Source: Pseudomonadota bacterium
GTDB lineage: Bacteria; Pseudomonadota; Gammaproteobacteria; Burkholderiales; Burkholderiaceae_C
Direction of reading: 5' to 3'
Assembly: GCA_021846965.1 (NCBI GenBank)
Contig: JAJZWA010000002.1
Span: 62,001-126,000 of the forward strand
Length of the DNA: 64,000 nt
How positions within the stretch are numbered: position 1 is the stretch's first letter; each line of letters begins with the position of its first letter. Under the pieces are notes generated by a model. That model searched no databases. It saw only the letters and a program-made list of their open reading frames with translations, and was not told the DNA's origin. This document shows, piece by piece, positions 1-8,207 of the stretch. Made by a program: the position numbers and the translations under genes.

Positions 1-2
1 TC

Positions 3-164
3 AGCCTGGAAGTGCCCGAGGGCACCCCGGTGCGCCTGGCCGAGCGCGAGCATCGCGCCTGGCAGTGGCTGCCCTGGCGCGAGGCCGCGGCGCTGTGCTT
101 CTCGGCCTCGAACGCGCAGGCCATCGAACAATTGCCGCGCCGCCTGCGGCGGGAGCCGGGCTGA
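3..164 (+). CDS. Nudix hydrolase, C-terminal fragment (probable dihydroneopterin triphosphate diphosphatase)
   Basis: An open frame enters from the left edge and ends at a TGA that overlaps the ATG of the next gene (ATGA-type junction). Only the last 53 codons are present, including REHRAWQWLPWREA and a hydrophobic-aromatic tail followed by an AIEQLP-type segment. This resembles the C-terminus of NudB-type nudix hydrolases, where a 'W.W...EA' segment precedes the final helix; those enzymes remove pyrophosphate from dihydroneopterin triphosphate in folate synthesis. The nudix box itself lies outside the window, so the family call rests on the tail alone. The overlap with the endonuclease-family gene suggests one transcript running through clsB. 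Confidence 0.5.
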   Translation, partial: SLEVPEGTPVRLAEREHRAWQWLPWREAAALCFSASNAQAIEQLPRRLRREPG

Positions 165-1051
165 TGCATACGCGCCCTCCCGCCCGCGAATGGCCCCATG
201 CGCTGCGCGTGGCCTCCTACAACATCCACAAGGGCGTACTGGGGATGGGGCCGGCCAAACGCCTGCGCATCCACGCCCTGCAGGACGGCCTGCGCAGCCT
301 GGACGCCGATCTCGTGCTGCTGCAGGAGGTGCAGTTCGAACACAGGCGCCACGCGCTGCGCCTGGCCGGATGGCCCGAGCAGCCGCAGCACGAACTGCTG
401 GGACAGGGCCTGGGCATGTTCGCCGCCTATCACACGAACGCGCGCACCCGGCATGGAGAGCATGGCAACGCGCTGCTGTCGCGTTTCCCGATCCTGGGTG
501 TGTCGCACGAGGACGTGTCGGACCACCGCTTCGAGCAACGCGGCCTGCTGCACGTGCGCCTGGCCCTGCCGCAGGGCAGCGCGGGCGGAGCGCCGCCGCA
601 GGTGCTGCATTGCGTGGTGGTGCATTTCGGCCTGTTCCGCGGGGGACGCAAGCGTCAGATCGAGCGTCTGGCGGAATACCTCGCGCGCCATGTGCCGGCG
701 CAGGAGCCGGTGATCGTGGGGGGGGACTTCAACGACTGGCGCGGCGAACTCGGCGCCGAACTCGCCGCCTCGGGGCTGCTCGACGTGTCGGCCCGCGCTT
801 CGGCCAGCCTCGACCCGCGCCGTCCGCGCTGGCACCACCGCACGCGCACCTTTCCGGCGTGGCTGCCCCTGATGCCTCTGGATCGCATCTACGTGCGCGG
901 CTTCGCCGCGCACGGCCTGGGCCTGGGCTGGGGCGCCGACTGGGCGCGGCTTTCCGATCACGCGCCGCTGCTGGTCGACCTGACCGCGCTGCCGCAGGAC
1001 GCACCCCGCGTGCTGGGCAGGGGCGCCGCGCTGCGCGCCGCCCATGGCTAG
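164..1051 (+). CDS. Endonuclease/exonuclease/phosphatase family protein (YbhP-like)
   Basis: This 295-aa protein has the EEP fold of metal-dependent phosphodiesterases. Visible motifs are VASYNIHKG (Asn20), LLQEVQ (Glu55), GGDFNDW (about residue 188) and SDHAPLL near the C-terminus; these are the Asn, Glu, Asp/Asn and Asp-His catalytic and Mg-binding positions of the family. No signal peptide is evident. I chose the ATG at 164 because it overlaps the preceding stop and because an upstream in-frame ATG at 65 would lie inside the nudix gene. The stop overlaps the start of clsB by 8 bases. The same endonuclease/clsB pairing occurs in E. coli (ybhP-ybhO), suggesting a shared membrane-lipid role, but the substrate is unknown. 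Confidence 0.88.
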   Translation: MHTRPPAREWPHALRVASYNIHKGVLGMGPAKRLRIHALQDGLRSLDADLVLLQEVQFEHRRHALRLAGWPEQPQHELLGQGLGMFAAYHTNARTRHGEHGNALLSRFPILGVSHEDVSDHRFEQRGLLHVRLALPQGSAGGAPPQVLHCVVVHFGLFRGGRKRQIERLAEYLARHVPAQEPVIVGGDFNDWRGELGAELAASGLLDVSARASASLDPRRPRWHHRTRTFPAWLPLMPLDRIYVRGFAAHGLGLGWGADWARLSDHAPLLVDLTALPQDAPRVLGRGAALRAAHG

Positions 1052-2420
1052 CAGCAGCACGCGGCGCAGACGGCTGCGCGCGTGGTGGCGGCGCAATCTG
1101 CGCGCGCTGCGCGAAGGCAGCGGCGGCGAGGCCACGCCGCTGCGCACTCCCTGGCGCGACGGCAATTGCATCGAACTGCTGCCCCTGGGGCAAAGCCTGT
1201 TCCCGGCGCTGCTCCAGGCCTGGAGCGAGGCGCGCAGCAGCATCTGGGTGGAGACCTACATTTTCCACGACGACGCCACCGGCCTGGAGCTGGCCGAGGC
1301 GCTGATCGCGGCGGCGCGTCGCGGGGTGCAGGTGCGGGTCCTGGTCGACGGGCTGGGCTCGAATCGCTCGATTCCCACGCTGCGCCAACGCTTCGAGGCG
1401 GCAGGCGTGGAGTTCATGGTGTATCGCCCGTGGCGACGCTGGATCGACCTGCTGCAGCGCGGACACTGGAGACGCCTGCATCGCAAGATGTGCGTGGTCG
1501 ATTCGCGCGTTGCCTTTGTCGGCGGCATCAACCTGATCGACGACCGCTACGACATCCATCACGGCTGGAGCGAGCAGCCGCGCCTGGACTACGCGGTGCG
1601 CGTGCAAGGTCCGGTGGTGGCGCAGGTGCTGCGCAGCATGCGCCGGCTGTGGCTGCGCACGGTGGCCACGGGCAGCGTGCAGCGCGGCCTGCGGCGAGCC
1701 CCCGGTCCGCAGCTGCTGGGCTCGCAGGAGCAGCGCCGTCGCTACCTGGAGGAGCTGCGGGCCGCCGGCGTGCTTCCGGGCCGGCGCGCCGCTCGCGTGG
1801 CGGTCGCGGTGCCGCCCGCGGTGCAAGCCTGCCCCGGGGGAGCCGCCTCGCAGCGTGCCGCGCTGGTGCTGCGCGACAACCTGCTGCGCCGCCGCTCCAT
1901 CGAGCATTGCTATATCCAGGCCATCGACGAGGCCCGTGAGTCCGTGCTGCTGGTCTGCCCGTATTTCTACCCCGGGCAGGTTTTCCGGGAAAGCCTGAAG
2001 GCGGCCGCGTTGCGCGGCGTGCGGGTCAGCCTGCTGCTGCAGGGACGCGTGGACTACCGGGCCGCGGCCTGGGCCGCGCAGGCCCTGTACCGCGAGCTGA
2101 TCGACGCCGGCGTGCGCATCCATGAATACCAGCGGGCCTACCTGCATGGCAAGGTGGCCGTGATCGACGAGGCCTGGGCCACGGTGGGGAGTTCCAACAT
2201 CGATCCGCTGTCCTTGCTGGTCAACCGCGAGGCCAACGTGGTGGTGCGCGACGCGGGATTCGCCGCCGCACTGTCGCGCCATGTGCACGAGCAACTGCAC
2301 TGGTCCCTGCCCATCGACCACGCTCGCCTGCGCCAGCGCGTGGCGTGGTGGACCCGTCCCCTGGTGGGGGTCGCCGCGCGCCTGTTCATCGCGCTGGCCG
2401 GGGGAACGGGACGCTATTGA
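1044..2420 (+). CDS. clsB: Cardiolipin synthase B (phospholipase D family)
   Basis: This 458-aa enzyme has two phospholipase D HKD motifs: HRKMCVVD followed by FVGGINLIDD (His about 146) and HGKVAVIDE followed by VGSSNIDPLS (His about 368). ClsB-type enzymes make cardiolipin from phosphatidylglycerol and a second phospholipid at the inner membrane. Unlike ClsA, there are no two N-terminal transmembrane segments; the N-terminus is Arg-rich (RRRRLRAWWRR). A hydrophobic segment near the C-terminus (PLVGVAARLFIALAG) could help membrane association. The gene overlaps the endonuclease-family gene by 8 bases, so the two are probably translationally coupled. The assignment to the ClsB/YbhO branch is by motif arrangement and neighbour. 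Confidence 0.9.
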   Translation: MASSSTRRRRLRAWWRRNLRALREGSGGEATPLRTPWRDGNCIELLPLGQSLFPALLQAWSEARSSIWVETYIFHDDATGLELAEALIAAARRGVQVRVLVDGLGSNRSIPTLRQRFEAAGVEFMVYRPWRRWIDLLQRGHWRRLHRKMCVVDSRVAFVGGINLIDDRYDIHHGWSEQPRLDYAVRVQGPVVAQVLRSMRRLWLRTVATGSVQRGLRRAPGPQLLGSQEQRRRYLEELRAAGVLPGRRAARVAVAVPPAVQACPGGAASQRAALVLRDNLLRRRSIEHCYIQAIDEARESVLLVCPYFYPGQVFRESLKAAALRGVRVSLLLQGRVDYRAAAWAAQALYRELIDAGVRIHEYQRAYLHGKVAVIDEAWATVGSSNIDPLSLLVNREANVVVRDAGFAAALSRHVHEQLHWSLPIDHARLRQRVAWWTRPLVGVAARLFIALAGGTGRY

Positions 2421-2434
2421 CCCCCCGGGCGGGG

Positions 2435-2463
2435 TTCGCTTATTTCCAGGGGTCATAAGCGAA
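2435..2463. repeat. 8-bp perfect inverted repeat TTCGCTTA / TAAGCGAA
   Basis: TTCGCTTA at 2435-2442 is the exact reverse complement of TAAGCGAA at 2456-2463, with a 13-base spacer. It lies in the 92-base gap between clsB and the rhodanese gene. It could be an operator for a dimeric regulator of the sulfurtransferase-permease pair, or a weak hairpin at the end of clsB. No T-run follows, which argues against an intrinsic terminator. Confidence 0.5.
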
Positions 2464-2512
2464 TGCCAAAAGTGTCGTTCGTTCTCGTGTCGGCGCGCAT
2501 CAGAATGTCGCG

Positions 2513-3640
2513 ATGAACCTCTTGGCCTTTTCCCGTCGCGCGTCCTCCCGTCGCGCATCCTCCGGTCCCGCGTCCCCCCTTCCCGCGTCCCCCCTTCCCG
2601 CGCCTCGCGGCGATTCCCGGGCTCGCTTGCGGCGCCAGCTGGCGATCGCGGTCGCGATGGCCTCCTGGGCGCTGAGCCAGCCCTCGGGCGCGGCCCCCAC
2701 CGAGCACGGCGCTCCGGCCGGCGTGGCCGCCGAGGCGGCAGCGCAGGCGCCGGGCCCGCTGCTGCAGCCGGCGCAGTTGCAGGCCCTGCTGCAGCGCGGC
2801 GCCGCGCTGCGCATCGTCGACCTGCGCGACCCTGACGATTACGCCGCCGGCCACCTGCCCGGTGCCGTGGACGCCCCCTATGCGCGCTGGCGCTCGGGCG
2901 CCGCCAATCCCGGCAAGCTGCTGCCCGTGGAGCGTTTCGTGCACCTCGTGCGCAGCCTGGGCCTGCGGGACGGGGACCAGGTGGTGCTGGTGTCCGCCGG
3001 GGGTGATCCCACCGATTTCGGGGCTCCGGCACGCGTGTACTGGACCCTGAAGTGGCTGGGCATGCGCCATCTGTCGATCCTCAACGGCGGCATGCAGTCC
3101 TGGAAGGACGCCGGCCTGGGCGGCCTGCAGACGGCGGTGCCGCGGGTCGTGCCCTCGCATTTCGTGGCCCATCCGGACGCCGCGCTGCTGGCCACGCGCG
3201 AGCAGGTGCTGCAGGCGACGCGCGCGCCCGAGGCCTCGCGGGTGTTGCTGGATGCACGTCCCGTCGCCTTCTGGGAGGGCAAGGCCAAGGCCCCGGCGGC
3301 CGTGGAGCCGGGTACCATCGCCGGCTCGGTGGACTTCAACAACCTGCGCTGGTTCCCGCAAGGCGGCGGCGCGCTGCCGGCGCCCGCGGTGCTGCGGACC
3401 ATCGCCAGCGGCCTGCCGACGCAGGAGCAACAGGCCCGGCAGACCATTTCCTTCTGCAACACCGGGCACTGGGCGGCCACCAACTGGTTCGTCCTTTCCG
3501 AACTCCTGCATCGCCCGGGCGTGCGCCTGTACCCGGGTTCCATGGTCGACTGGTCGCGCCACGACGAGCCGATGACCCACGTTCCTTCCCGCAGCGATCA
3601 ACTATGGGCGCAACTCAAGCAGACCTGGCATTCCCGTTGA
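2513..3640 (+). CDS. Exported two-domain rhodanese-like sulfurtransferase
   Basis: This 375-aa protein has two rhodanese domains. The first (about residues 80-190) contains LRIVDLRDPDDYAAGHLPGA and the structural GGMQSWKDAG segment but lacks a catalytic cysteine, so it is probably inactive. The second (about 220-360) carries an active-site loop FCNTGHWAATNWF, with the cysteine expected to carry the persulfide. The N-terminus has an unusual Ser/Arg/Pro segment of five 15-bp repeats, then RARLRRQLAIAVAMASWALS, which reads as an Arg-rich signal sequence ending near SGAA; periplasmic location is inferred. The stop lies 37 bases inside the following permease gene, so the pair probably works together on thiosulfate or another sulfane-sulfur compound. 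The start is uncertain: an internal ATG at 2657 would remove the repeat but also most of the signal. Confidence 0.85.
   Translation: MNLLAFSRRASSRRASSGPASPLPASPLPAPRGDSRARLRRQLAIAVAMASWALSQPSGAAPTEHGAPAGVAAEAAAQAPGPLLQPAQLQALLQRGAALRIVDLRDPDDYAAGHLPGAVDAPYARWRSGAANPGKLLPVERFVHLVRSLGLRDGDQVVLVSAGGDPTDFGAPARVYWTLKWLGMRHLSILNGGMQSWKDAGLGGLQTAVPRVVPSHFVAHPDAALLATREQVLQATRAPEASRVLLDARPVAFWEGKAKAPAAVEPGTIAGSVDFNNLRWFPQGGGALPAPAVLRTIASGLPTQEQQARQTISFCNTGHWAATNWFVLSELLHRPGVRLYPGSMVDWSRHDEPMTHVPSRSDQLWAQLKQTWHSR
2531..2605 (+). repeat. 15-bp tandem repeat, five in-frame units
   Basis: Five consecutive 15-base units start at 2531, 2546, 2561, 2576 and 2591. They encode SRRAS, SRRAS, SGPAS, PLPAS and PLPAP. 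Units 1/2 and 4/5 differ by only one or two bases. The period is a multiple of three, so gain or loss of a unit would keep the reading frame. The array precedes the hydrophobic part of the signal sequence of the rhodanese protein. Confidence 0.85.
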
Positions 3641-4755
3641 GCGCGGCGCGCACACCCGGTGCGCGTTCCACCCAGGTCTTGCTGCTCGGGCTGGCGGTGG
3701 CGGGCTTCGCCGCCACCACCTGGCTGGTGGGCTGGCGCCAGGGCCTGCTCTGGTGCATTGGCGTGGGCCTGGGAGCGGCGCTGGCCGCCGGCAGCTTCGG
3801 GTTCACCACCGGATGGCGGGTGTGGATCACCCATCGCGACCCCACGGGCCTGCTCGCCCAGTTCCTCGCCATCGCCGTGTGCATGGTGCTGAGCGTGCCC
3901 CTGCTGGCCGCGCATCCCGAATTGCAGGGAGCCGACGGGCCCTTGTCCTGGAGCCTGCTGATCGGCTCCTTCGTGTTCGGCGCCTCCATGCAGATCGCCG
4001 ACGGCTGTGGCTCGGGCACCTTGTACAAGGCGGGGCTCGGGCATCCGGTGAGCCTGGCCGTGCTGCCGGCCTTCGTGTTCGGAAGCTTCGCCGGTTCGGC
4101 CCAACTGCCGGCCTGGCTGAGCCTGGGCGCGCTGCCGCCGGTGTCCCTGGTGCATCTGCTGGGCGCGGCCGGGACCCTGGCGCTCCAGCTTGGCGTGCTG
4201 GCCGTGCTCGCGGCGCTGCTGTGGCGCCTGCGACGCCCCGGCTCGCCGCGACGGTGGAAGGGCCCGGCGGTCTGGATCGCCGCGGCCGCGCTGGGCGTGC
4301 TGGGCGCGCTGAACCTGGTCGTGGCCGGGCAGCCCTGGGGCATCGTCTACGGCCTGGGCCTGTGGGGTGCGAAGATCGTGCAGGCCCTCGGAATCGACCT
4401 TTCGCACAATGCCTTCTACGGTCTGCCGGTGCAGCAGGCCCAGTTGCATGCGAGCGTGCTGGCCGACAACACCAGCATCACCGACCTGGGCATGCTGTTC
4501 GGCGCCTTGCTGGCCGCGCAGCGCGGCGGCAGGCTGTGCCCGAAGTTGCGCGTGCCGCCCCGGGCCTGGGTGGCATCGGTCGTGGCCGGGTTGCTGATGG
4601 GCTACAGCTCGCGCCTGGCCTTCGGCTGCAACGTGGGTGCCTATTTCTCGGGCATCGCCACCGGTTCCCTGCACGGGTGGGTCTGGTTCGCCTGCGCCTT
4701 CGCCGGCAGCCTGCTCGGCGTGCGCCTGCGCGAGCGCCTGGGCGTGGGAGTCTGA
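3604..4755 (+). CDS. YeeE/YedE family thiosulfate/sulfur-compound permease
   Basis: This 383-aa protein is strongly hydrophobic, with about nine to ten membrane segments. It has the two cysteine signatures of the YeeE/YedE (TsuA) family: DGCGSGTLYKAG in the middle and FGCNVGAYFSGIATGS near the C-terminus. In characterised members these cysteines line the path for thiosulfate across the inner membrane. The length is close to the family norm. The ATG at 3604 lies inside the end of the rhodanese gene (37-base overlap), which points to coupled expression. Pairing with a sulfurtransferase supports a sulfane-sulfur substrate, but which compound is moved cannot be read from the sequence. Confidence 0.88.
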   Translation: MGATQADLAFPLSAARTPGARSTQVLLLGLAVAGFAATTWLVGWRQGLLWCIGVGLGAALAAGSFGFTTGWRVWITHRDPTGLLAQFLAIAVCMVLSVPLLAAHPELQGADGPLSWSLLIGSFVFGASMQIADGCGSGTLYKAGLGHPVSLAVLPAFVFGSFAGSAQLPAWLSLGALPPVSLVHLLGAAGTLALQLGVLAVLAALLWRLRRPGSPRRWKGPAVWIAAAALGVLGALNLVVAGQPWGIVYGLGLWGAKIVQALGIDLSHNAFYGLPVQQAQLHASVLADNTSITDLGMLFGALLAAQRGGRLCPKLRVPPRAWVASVVAGLLMGYSSRLAFGCNVGAYFSGIATGSLHGWVWFACAFAGSLLGVRLRERLGVGV

Positions 4756-4757
4756 GC

Positions 4758-4976
4758 ATGCGACACGAGCGACCATCCTCCCTGTCCTGCCCGGCCCTGC
4801 GCAGACTGCGGGCCGCCTGGCGCGCCTGGCTGCTGTGGGCCGTGGTGCTGGTGTTGCTGGCCCTGGACTGGCACGCCAGCACGCCGCACCGCCGCTTCGA
4901 CGAGCCGATGCCGCTGGCCCTGGGCAACGGCCCGGCCGCCGATGCCGGCCATTGCTCGCTGGCGCCGACGCGCTAG
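4758..4976 (+). CDS. Small hypothetical single-span membrane protein
   Basis: A 72-aa frame starts two bases after the permease stop. It has a basic N-terminus (RHERPSS...RRLRAAWRAW), one hydrophobic segment (LLWAVVLVLLALDW, about residues 25-40) and a polar tail with a single cysteine near the end. I do not recognise the family. Its position immediately behind the YeeE-type permease suggests it belongs to that operon. The GC-rich background means such short frames can arise by chance. Confidence 0.42.
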   Translation: MRHERPSSLSCPALRRLRAAWRAWLLWAVVLVLLALDWHASTPHRRFDEPMPLALGNGPAADAGHCSLAPTR

Positions 4977-5075
4977 ACCGGCTTCCACGCGGCAAGATCC
5001 CCGCGACGGCCCCTTTTCGGGGGCGCGGGGCACGGCGGCGCTACAGTTGCGCCTTGCCAGCCCTGCGCCCACCCG

Positions 5076-5954
5076 ATGCTCGCCTACCGCCACGCCTTCC
5101 ATGCCGGCAACCCGGCCGACGTACTCAAGCACGTGGTCTTGCTGCGCGCGCTGCACCTGCTGCTGGCCAAGCCCAAGCCACTGAGCTACGTGGACACCCA
5201 CGCCGGAGCCGGCAGCTACCAGCTGGGCGAGCGCATGAGCCAGCGCCTGGCGGAATACATGGAGGGCGTGGGCCGACTGTGGCAGCGCGAGGACGTGCAG
5301 CATGCGCTGATCGATGGCAGCCGCGGCCAGCTGCCCGAGGCCGTGCTCGATTACCTGCGCGCGGTGCTGGGCCTCAATCCCGACGGCGCCCTGCGCATCG
5401 CGCCGGGCTCTCCGCTGCTGGCCGCCGGGCTGCTGCGCGCGGAGGATCCGATGCGCCTGTTCGAACTGCACCCCGCCGATTTCCGGGCCCTGCAGTCGGC
5501 CTTCGCCCGCCGGCGCCAGACCACGGTGCGTCAGGCTGACGGCTTCGCCGAGCTCCGATCGGTGCTGCCGCCTCCCTCGCGCCGTGCGCTGGTGCTGATC
5601 GATCCTTCCTACGAGCTCGACGCCGACTACGTTCGCCTGCTGGCGACCCTGCGCGACGCGCTGGAGCGTTTCGCCACCGGCGTGTACCTGGTGTGGTACC
5701 CGCTGCTGCAAAGCCTGGAGTCCCAGCGCATTTCCCGGCGCCTGCGGGCACTGGCGCCGGGCGCCTGGATGGACGCGCAATTGTGGACCACCCCGCCGCG
5801 CGCCGACGGCTTCGGCTTGATGGGCAGCGGAATGTTCGTGCTGAATCCCCCGTACGGCTTGCCGCAGGCGCTGCGCGAGGCCGGACCCTGGCTGGCCGAG
5901 GCCCTGGGGCAGGAAGGGGCGGGGCGCTTCGCGCTGGACGCGCATACGCCCTGA
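5076..5954 (+). CDS. rlmJ: 23S rRNA (adenine(2030)-N(6))-methyltransferase RlmJ
   Basis: This 292-aa protein begins MLAYRHAFHAGNPADVLKH, the hallmark N-terminus of RlmJ, followed by the SAM-binding YVDTHAGAGSY motif (about residues 38-48). The catalytic N6-adenine methyltransferase motif, usually DPPY, reads LIDPSYE here, a conservative variant. The C-terminus contains NPPYGLPQAL, as in the family. RlmJ methylates A2030 in helix 72 of 23S rRNA. It stands alone upstream of the glrK operon, about 100 bases after the small membrane ORF. Confidence 0.93.
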   Translation: MLAYRHAFHAGNPADVLKHVVLLRALHLLLAKPKPLSYVDTHAGAGSYQLGERMSQRLAEYMEGVGRLWQREDVQHALIDGSRGQLPEAVLDYLRAVLGLNPDGALRIAPGSPLLAAGLLRAEDPMRLFELHPADFRALQSAFARRRQTTVRQADGFAELRSVLPPPSRRALVLIDPSYELDADYVRLLATLRDALERFATGVYLVWYPLLQSLESQRISRRLRALAPGAWMDAQLWTTPPRADGFGLMGSGMFVLNPPYGLPQALREAGPWLAEALGQEGAGRFALDAHTP

Positions 5955-6015
5955 AGCCGGGGATAATGGCCCCGAGCGTGCCCAGGGGCGCGCCGCGCCC
6001 GGTCCGCCGTCGCCC

Positions 6016-7524
6016 ATGTCGCTGAAGTCTCCGTCTCCCCCCTATCCACGTTCCTTCCACGCCTTGCTGCTGGCCGCCTTCGCGCTGGTCATGCTGCCGC
6101 TGGTGGTGGGCATGCTCTACACGGCCTACGCGCAGCAGCGCCTGGCGCTGCAGACCCGCGAGGCGATCCGCATCACGGTGGACGTGACGCGCGCCACGCG
6201 CCAGGCCTCCGAGGACCTGTCGGCGCTGCAGCGCGCCGCGGGACAGTACTACGTGCTGCAGGACCCGCAGTTGCGCGTGGGCATGCGCGATGCGCATCAG
6301 GCCCTGCAAGGCGACTTGCGCACCTTGCGGACCATGCCCTTCGATGCGCAGGACCAGGCCCGGCTGCAGCGCATCGGCGTCGCGGAGGCCGCGCTGTACG
6401 ACGAGCTCGGCGGCGCCGGCCCGGCAGATCTGCCGCGATTCGATGCCTTCGCTCCGCGATTCGCCGCGCTGGCCGCGAGCATCGATCGCCTCCTGGGCGC
6501 CGGCAACCTGCTGGTGGATCGCCAGGTCGGCGAACTGGGGCGCCAGTCGCGCACGCTGCGCGCGGCGCTGCTGCTGCAGGCCGGGGCGGCCCTGCTGCTG
6601 TCGGCGCTCATCGCGGCCCTGCTGTCGTGGGTGCTCACGCGCCCGCTGCGCCAGATCGAGCAGGTCATCCGCAAGCTCGGCGCCGGGGATCTGCAGGCCC
6701 AGCCCCAGGTGCGCGGCCCGCGCGATCTGGTGCAGCTGGGCCATCAGCTGGACTGGTTGCGCAGGCGTCTGCGCGAGACCGACGAGCAGAAACAGCGCTT
6801 CCTGCGGCATGTGTCACATGAGCTGAAGACCCCGCTGGCCTCCCTGCGCGAGGGCGTCGAGCTCCTGCTCGACGGCGTGGCGGGGCCCCTGAGCGCGCAA
6901 CAGCGCGAGATCGGGACCATCATGCGCGGCAATGCCCGCGATCTCCAGCAGCGCATCGAGAACCTCATCGACTACAGTCGTGCGCAACGCCGCCTGGATC
7001 CCCTGGTGTCGGCCGGGGTGAACCTGAACGAATTGCTGGCCTCGCTCGTTCGTCGCAATGAGCTGGCGCTGCGGGCCAAGCATGTCGCCGTGCAGATCGA
7101 CGGCGAGGCTACCGCCCTGCAGGCGGACCAGGGCAAGCTCGACACCCTGTTCGAGAATCTGTTGATCAACGCCATGCGCTTCAGCCCGGCCGCGGGCGTG
7201 GTGCGCATCCGCCTGCGCGACGACGGCGAGGCCGTCACGGTCAGCATCAGCGACGACGGCCCCGGCGTGGCCGAGCAGGATCGGGAGCATCTGTTCGAGC
7301 CTTTTTTCCAGGGCATGCGCCAGCCCGCGGGCGCCGCCCCGGGCAACGGGCTCGGCCTGGCCATCGCACAGGAATACGCGGCGCTTCACGGCGGACAGAT
7401 CCGGCTTTGTGAAAAATCCGAAGGCAGCGGCGCCTGCTTCTGCGTGCGCCTGCCGCATCTGCACGACCCCGTCCCGCCCGCTTTCGCGGCGCCGGCCCGG
7501 AACCCCATGCCTTCCCGAACATGA
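6016..7524 (+). CDS. glrK: Sensor histidine kinase GlrK (QseE-like)
   Basis: This 502-aa protein has a first membrane segment (about residues 14-38), a periplasmic region of about 150 residues, a second membrane segment (about 188-212) and a HAMP linker. The HisKA box FLRHVSHELKTP gives phospho-acceptor His268. An ATPase domain follows with NLLINAMRFSP, DDGPGV and GNGLGLAIAQEY. The identification as GlrK/QseE rests mainly on context: the next two genes, each overlapping by four bases, encode a lipoprotein and a sigma-54 activator, the same order as qseE-qseG-qseF in enterobacteria. It should phosphorylate GlrR in response to an envelope signal. The gene starts 61 bases after rlmJ. Confidence 0.9.
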   Translation: MSLKSPSPPYPRSFHALLLAAFALVMLPLVVGMLYTAYAQQRLALQTREAIRITVDVTRATRQASEDLSALQRAAGQYYVLQDPQLRVGMRDAHQALQGDLRTLRTMPFDAQDQARLQRIGVAEAALYDELGGAGPADLPRFDAFAPRFAALAASIDRLLGAGNLLVDRQVGELGRQSRTLRAALLLQAGAALLLSALIAALLSWVLTRPLRQIEQVIRKLGAGDLQAQPQVRGPRDLVQLGHQLDWLRRRLRETDEQKQRFLRHVSHELKTPLASLREGVELLLDGVAGPLSAQQREIGTIMRGNARDLQQRIENLIDYSRAQRRLDPLVSAGVNLNELLASLVRRNELALRAKHVAVQIDGEATALQADQGKLDTLFENLLINAMRFSPAAGVVRIRLRDDGEAVTVSISDDGPGVAEQDREHLFEPFFQGMRQPAGAAPGNGLGLAIAQEYAALHGGQIRLCEKSEGSGACFCVRLPHLHDPVPPAFAAPARNPMPSRT

Positions 7525-8207
7525 TCCTCCTCGCGACATTCCCGCGCGCTTCGCGCCAGCTCTTGCGTGTGCTGCCCCTGGTGCTGGCCGTCTGCCTCGG
7601 CGCCTGCGCCGCGCCGCGACCAGGCGCCGGGCTGTCCGTGCCGCCGCAGGCGTCGGGCGCTCAGCGGGCCTCCGTCACGCAGCTTGGCGGCGCGCAGCTC
7701 CCGCCCCCGGCCGCTTCCGAGGCCGCCGCCCTGTCGCCTGACAGCGTCGAATTGCGCCCCGGAACCGGGCCCCTGGGCATGCAGGCCATCGCCGGGATGC
7801 TGCGCGAGGTCTCGGCCATGAGCCAGCCGGCCGCCAACCTGCGCCAGCAGCAATTGCAGGCGCTGGGCCCGCGGCGCCACCCGGAGCAGCGCCTGGAGCT
7901 GGCCTATCTGCTGATCGCGCGGGCCGCACCGACCAGCGAGGAGGCGCTGCAGGCACACGAATTGCTTGAAGGTCTGGACTTCCAGACCGAGGACCGCGCC
8001 AGCCGCCAGTTCATCCGCGTGCTGCAGCGCCTGAGCCGCCAGACCGTGGAGCTGGCGCAGGCCCGCGCCGACCTCGCGAAGGCGAACCACAAGGTCGCTG
8101 ACCTGGAGGACAAGATCGGCCAGATCAAGAACCTGGAGGTGCAATTGCAGAACCGTAGCCAGGAGCGCGCCCCGAAGCCGGTGCCGCCGAAGGGAGCCGT
8201 CCGATGA
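7521..8207 (+). CDS. Outer-membrane lipoprotein of the GlrK/GlrR system (QseG-like position)
   Basis: This 228-aa protein has a lipoprotein signal peptide with lipobox LGAC (LAVCLGACAAP, about residue 28). A Pro/Ala-rich linker and a helical C-terminal half follow; a coiled-coil-like stretch (about residues 165-215, VELAQARADLAKANHKVADLEDKIGQ) ends in a basic, Pro-rich tail. It sits between glrK and glrR with ATGA overlaps on both sides. In enterobacteria the gene in this place, qseG, encodes a lipoprotein that contacts the sensor kinase. Sequence similarity to QseG is not obvious to me, so the functional equivalence is inferred from position and lipoprotein nature. Confidence 0.8.
   Translation: MILLATFPRASRQLLRVLPLVLAVCLGACAAPRPGAGLSVPPQASGAQRASVTQLGGAQLPPPAASEAAALSPDSVELRPGTGPLGMQAIAGMLREVSAMSQPAANLRQQQLQALGPRRHPEQRLELAYLLIARAAPTSEEALQAHELLEGLDFQTEDRASRQFIRVLQRLSRQTVELAQARADLAKANHKVADLEDKIGQIKNLEVQLQNRSQERAPKPVPPKGAVR

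Noticed and set aside
729-3032. Long minus-strand frame opposite clsB and the rhodanese gene
   Set aside because: It is antisense to two genes with intact catalytic motifs, and the translation is Arg/Pro/Ala repeats without a fold.
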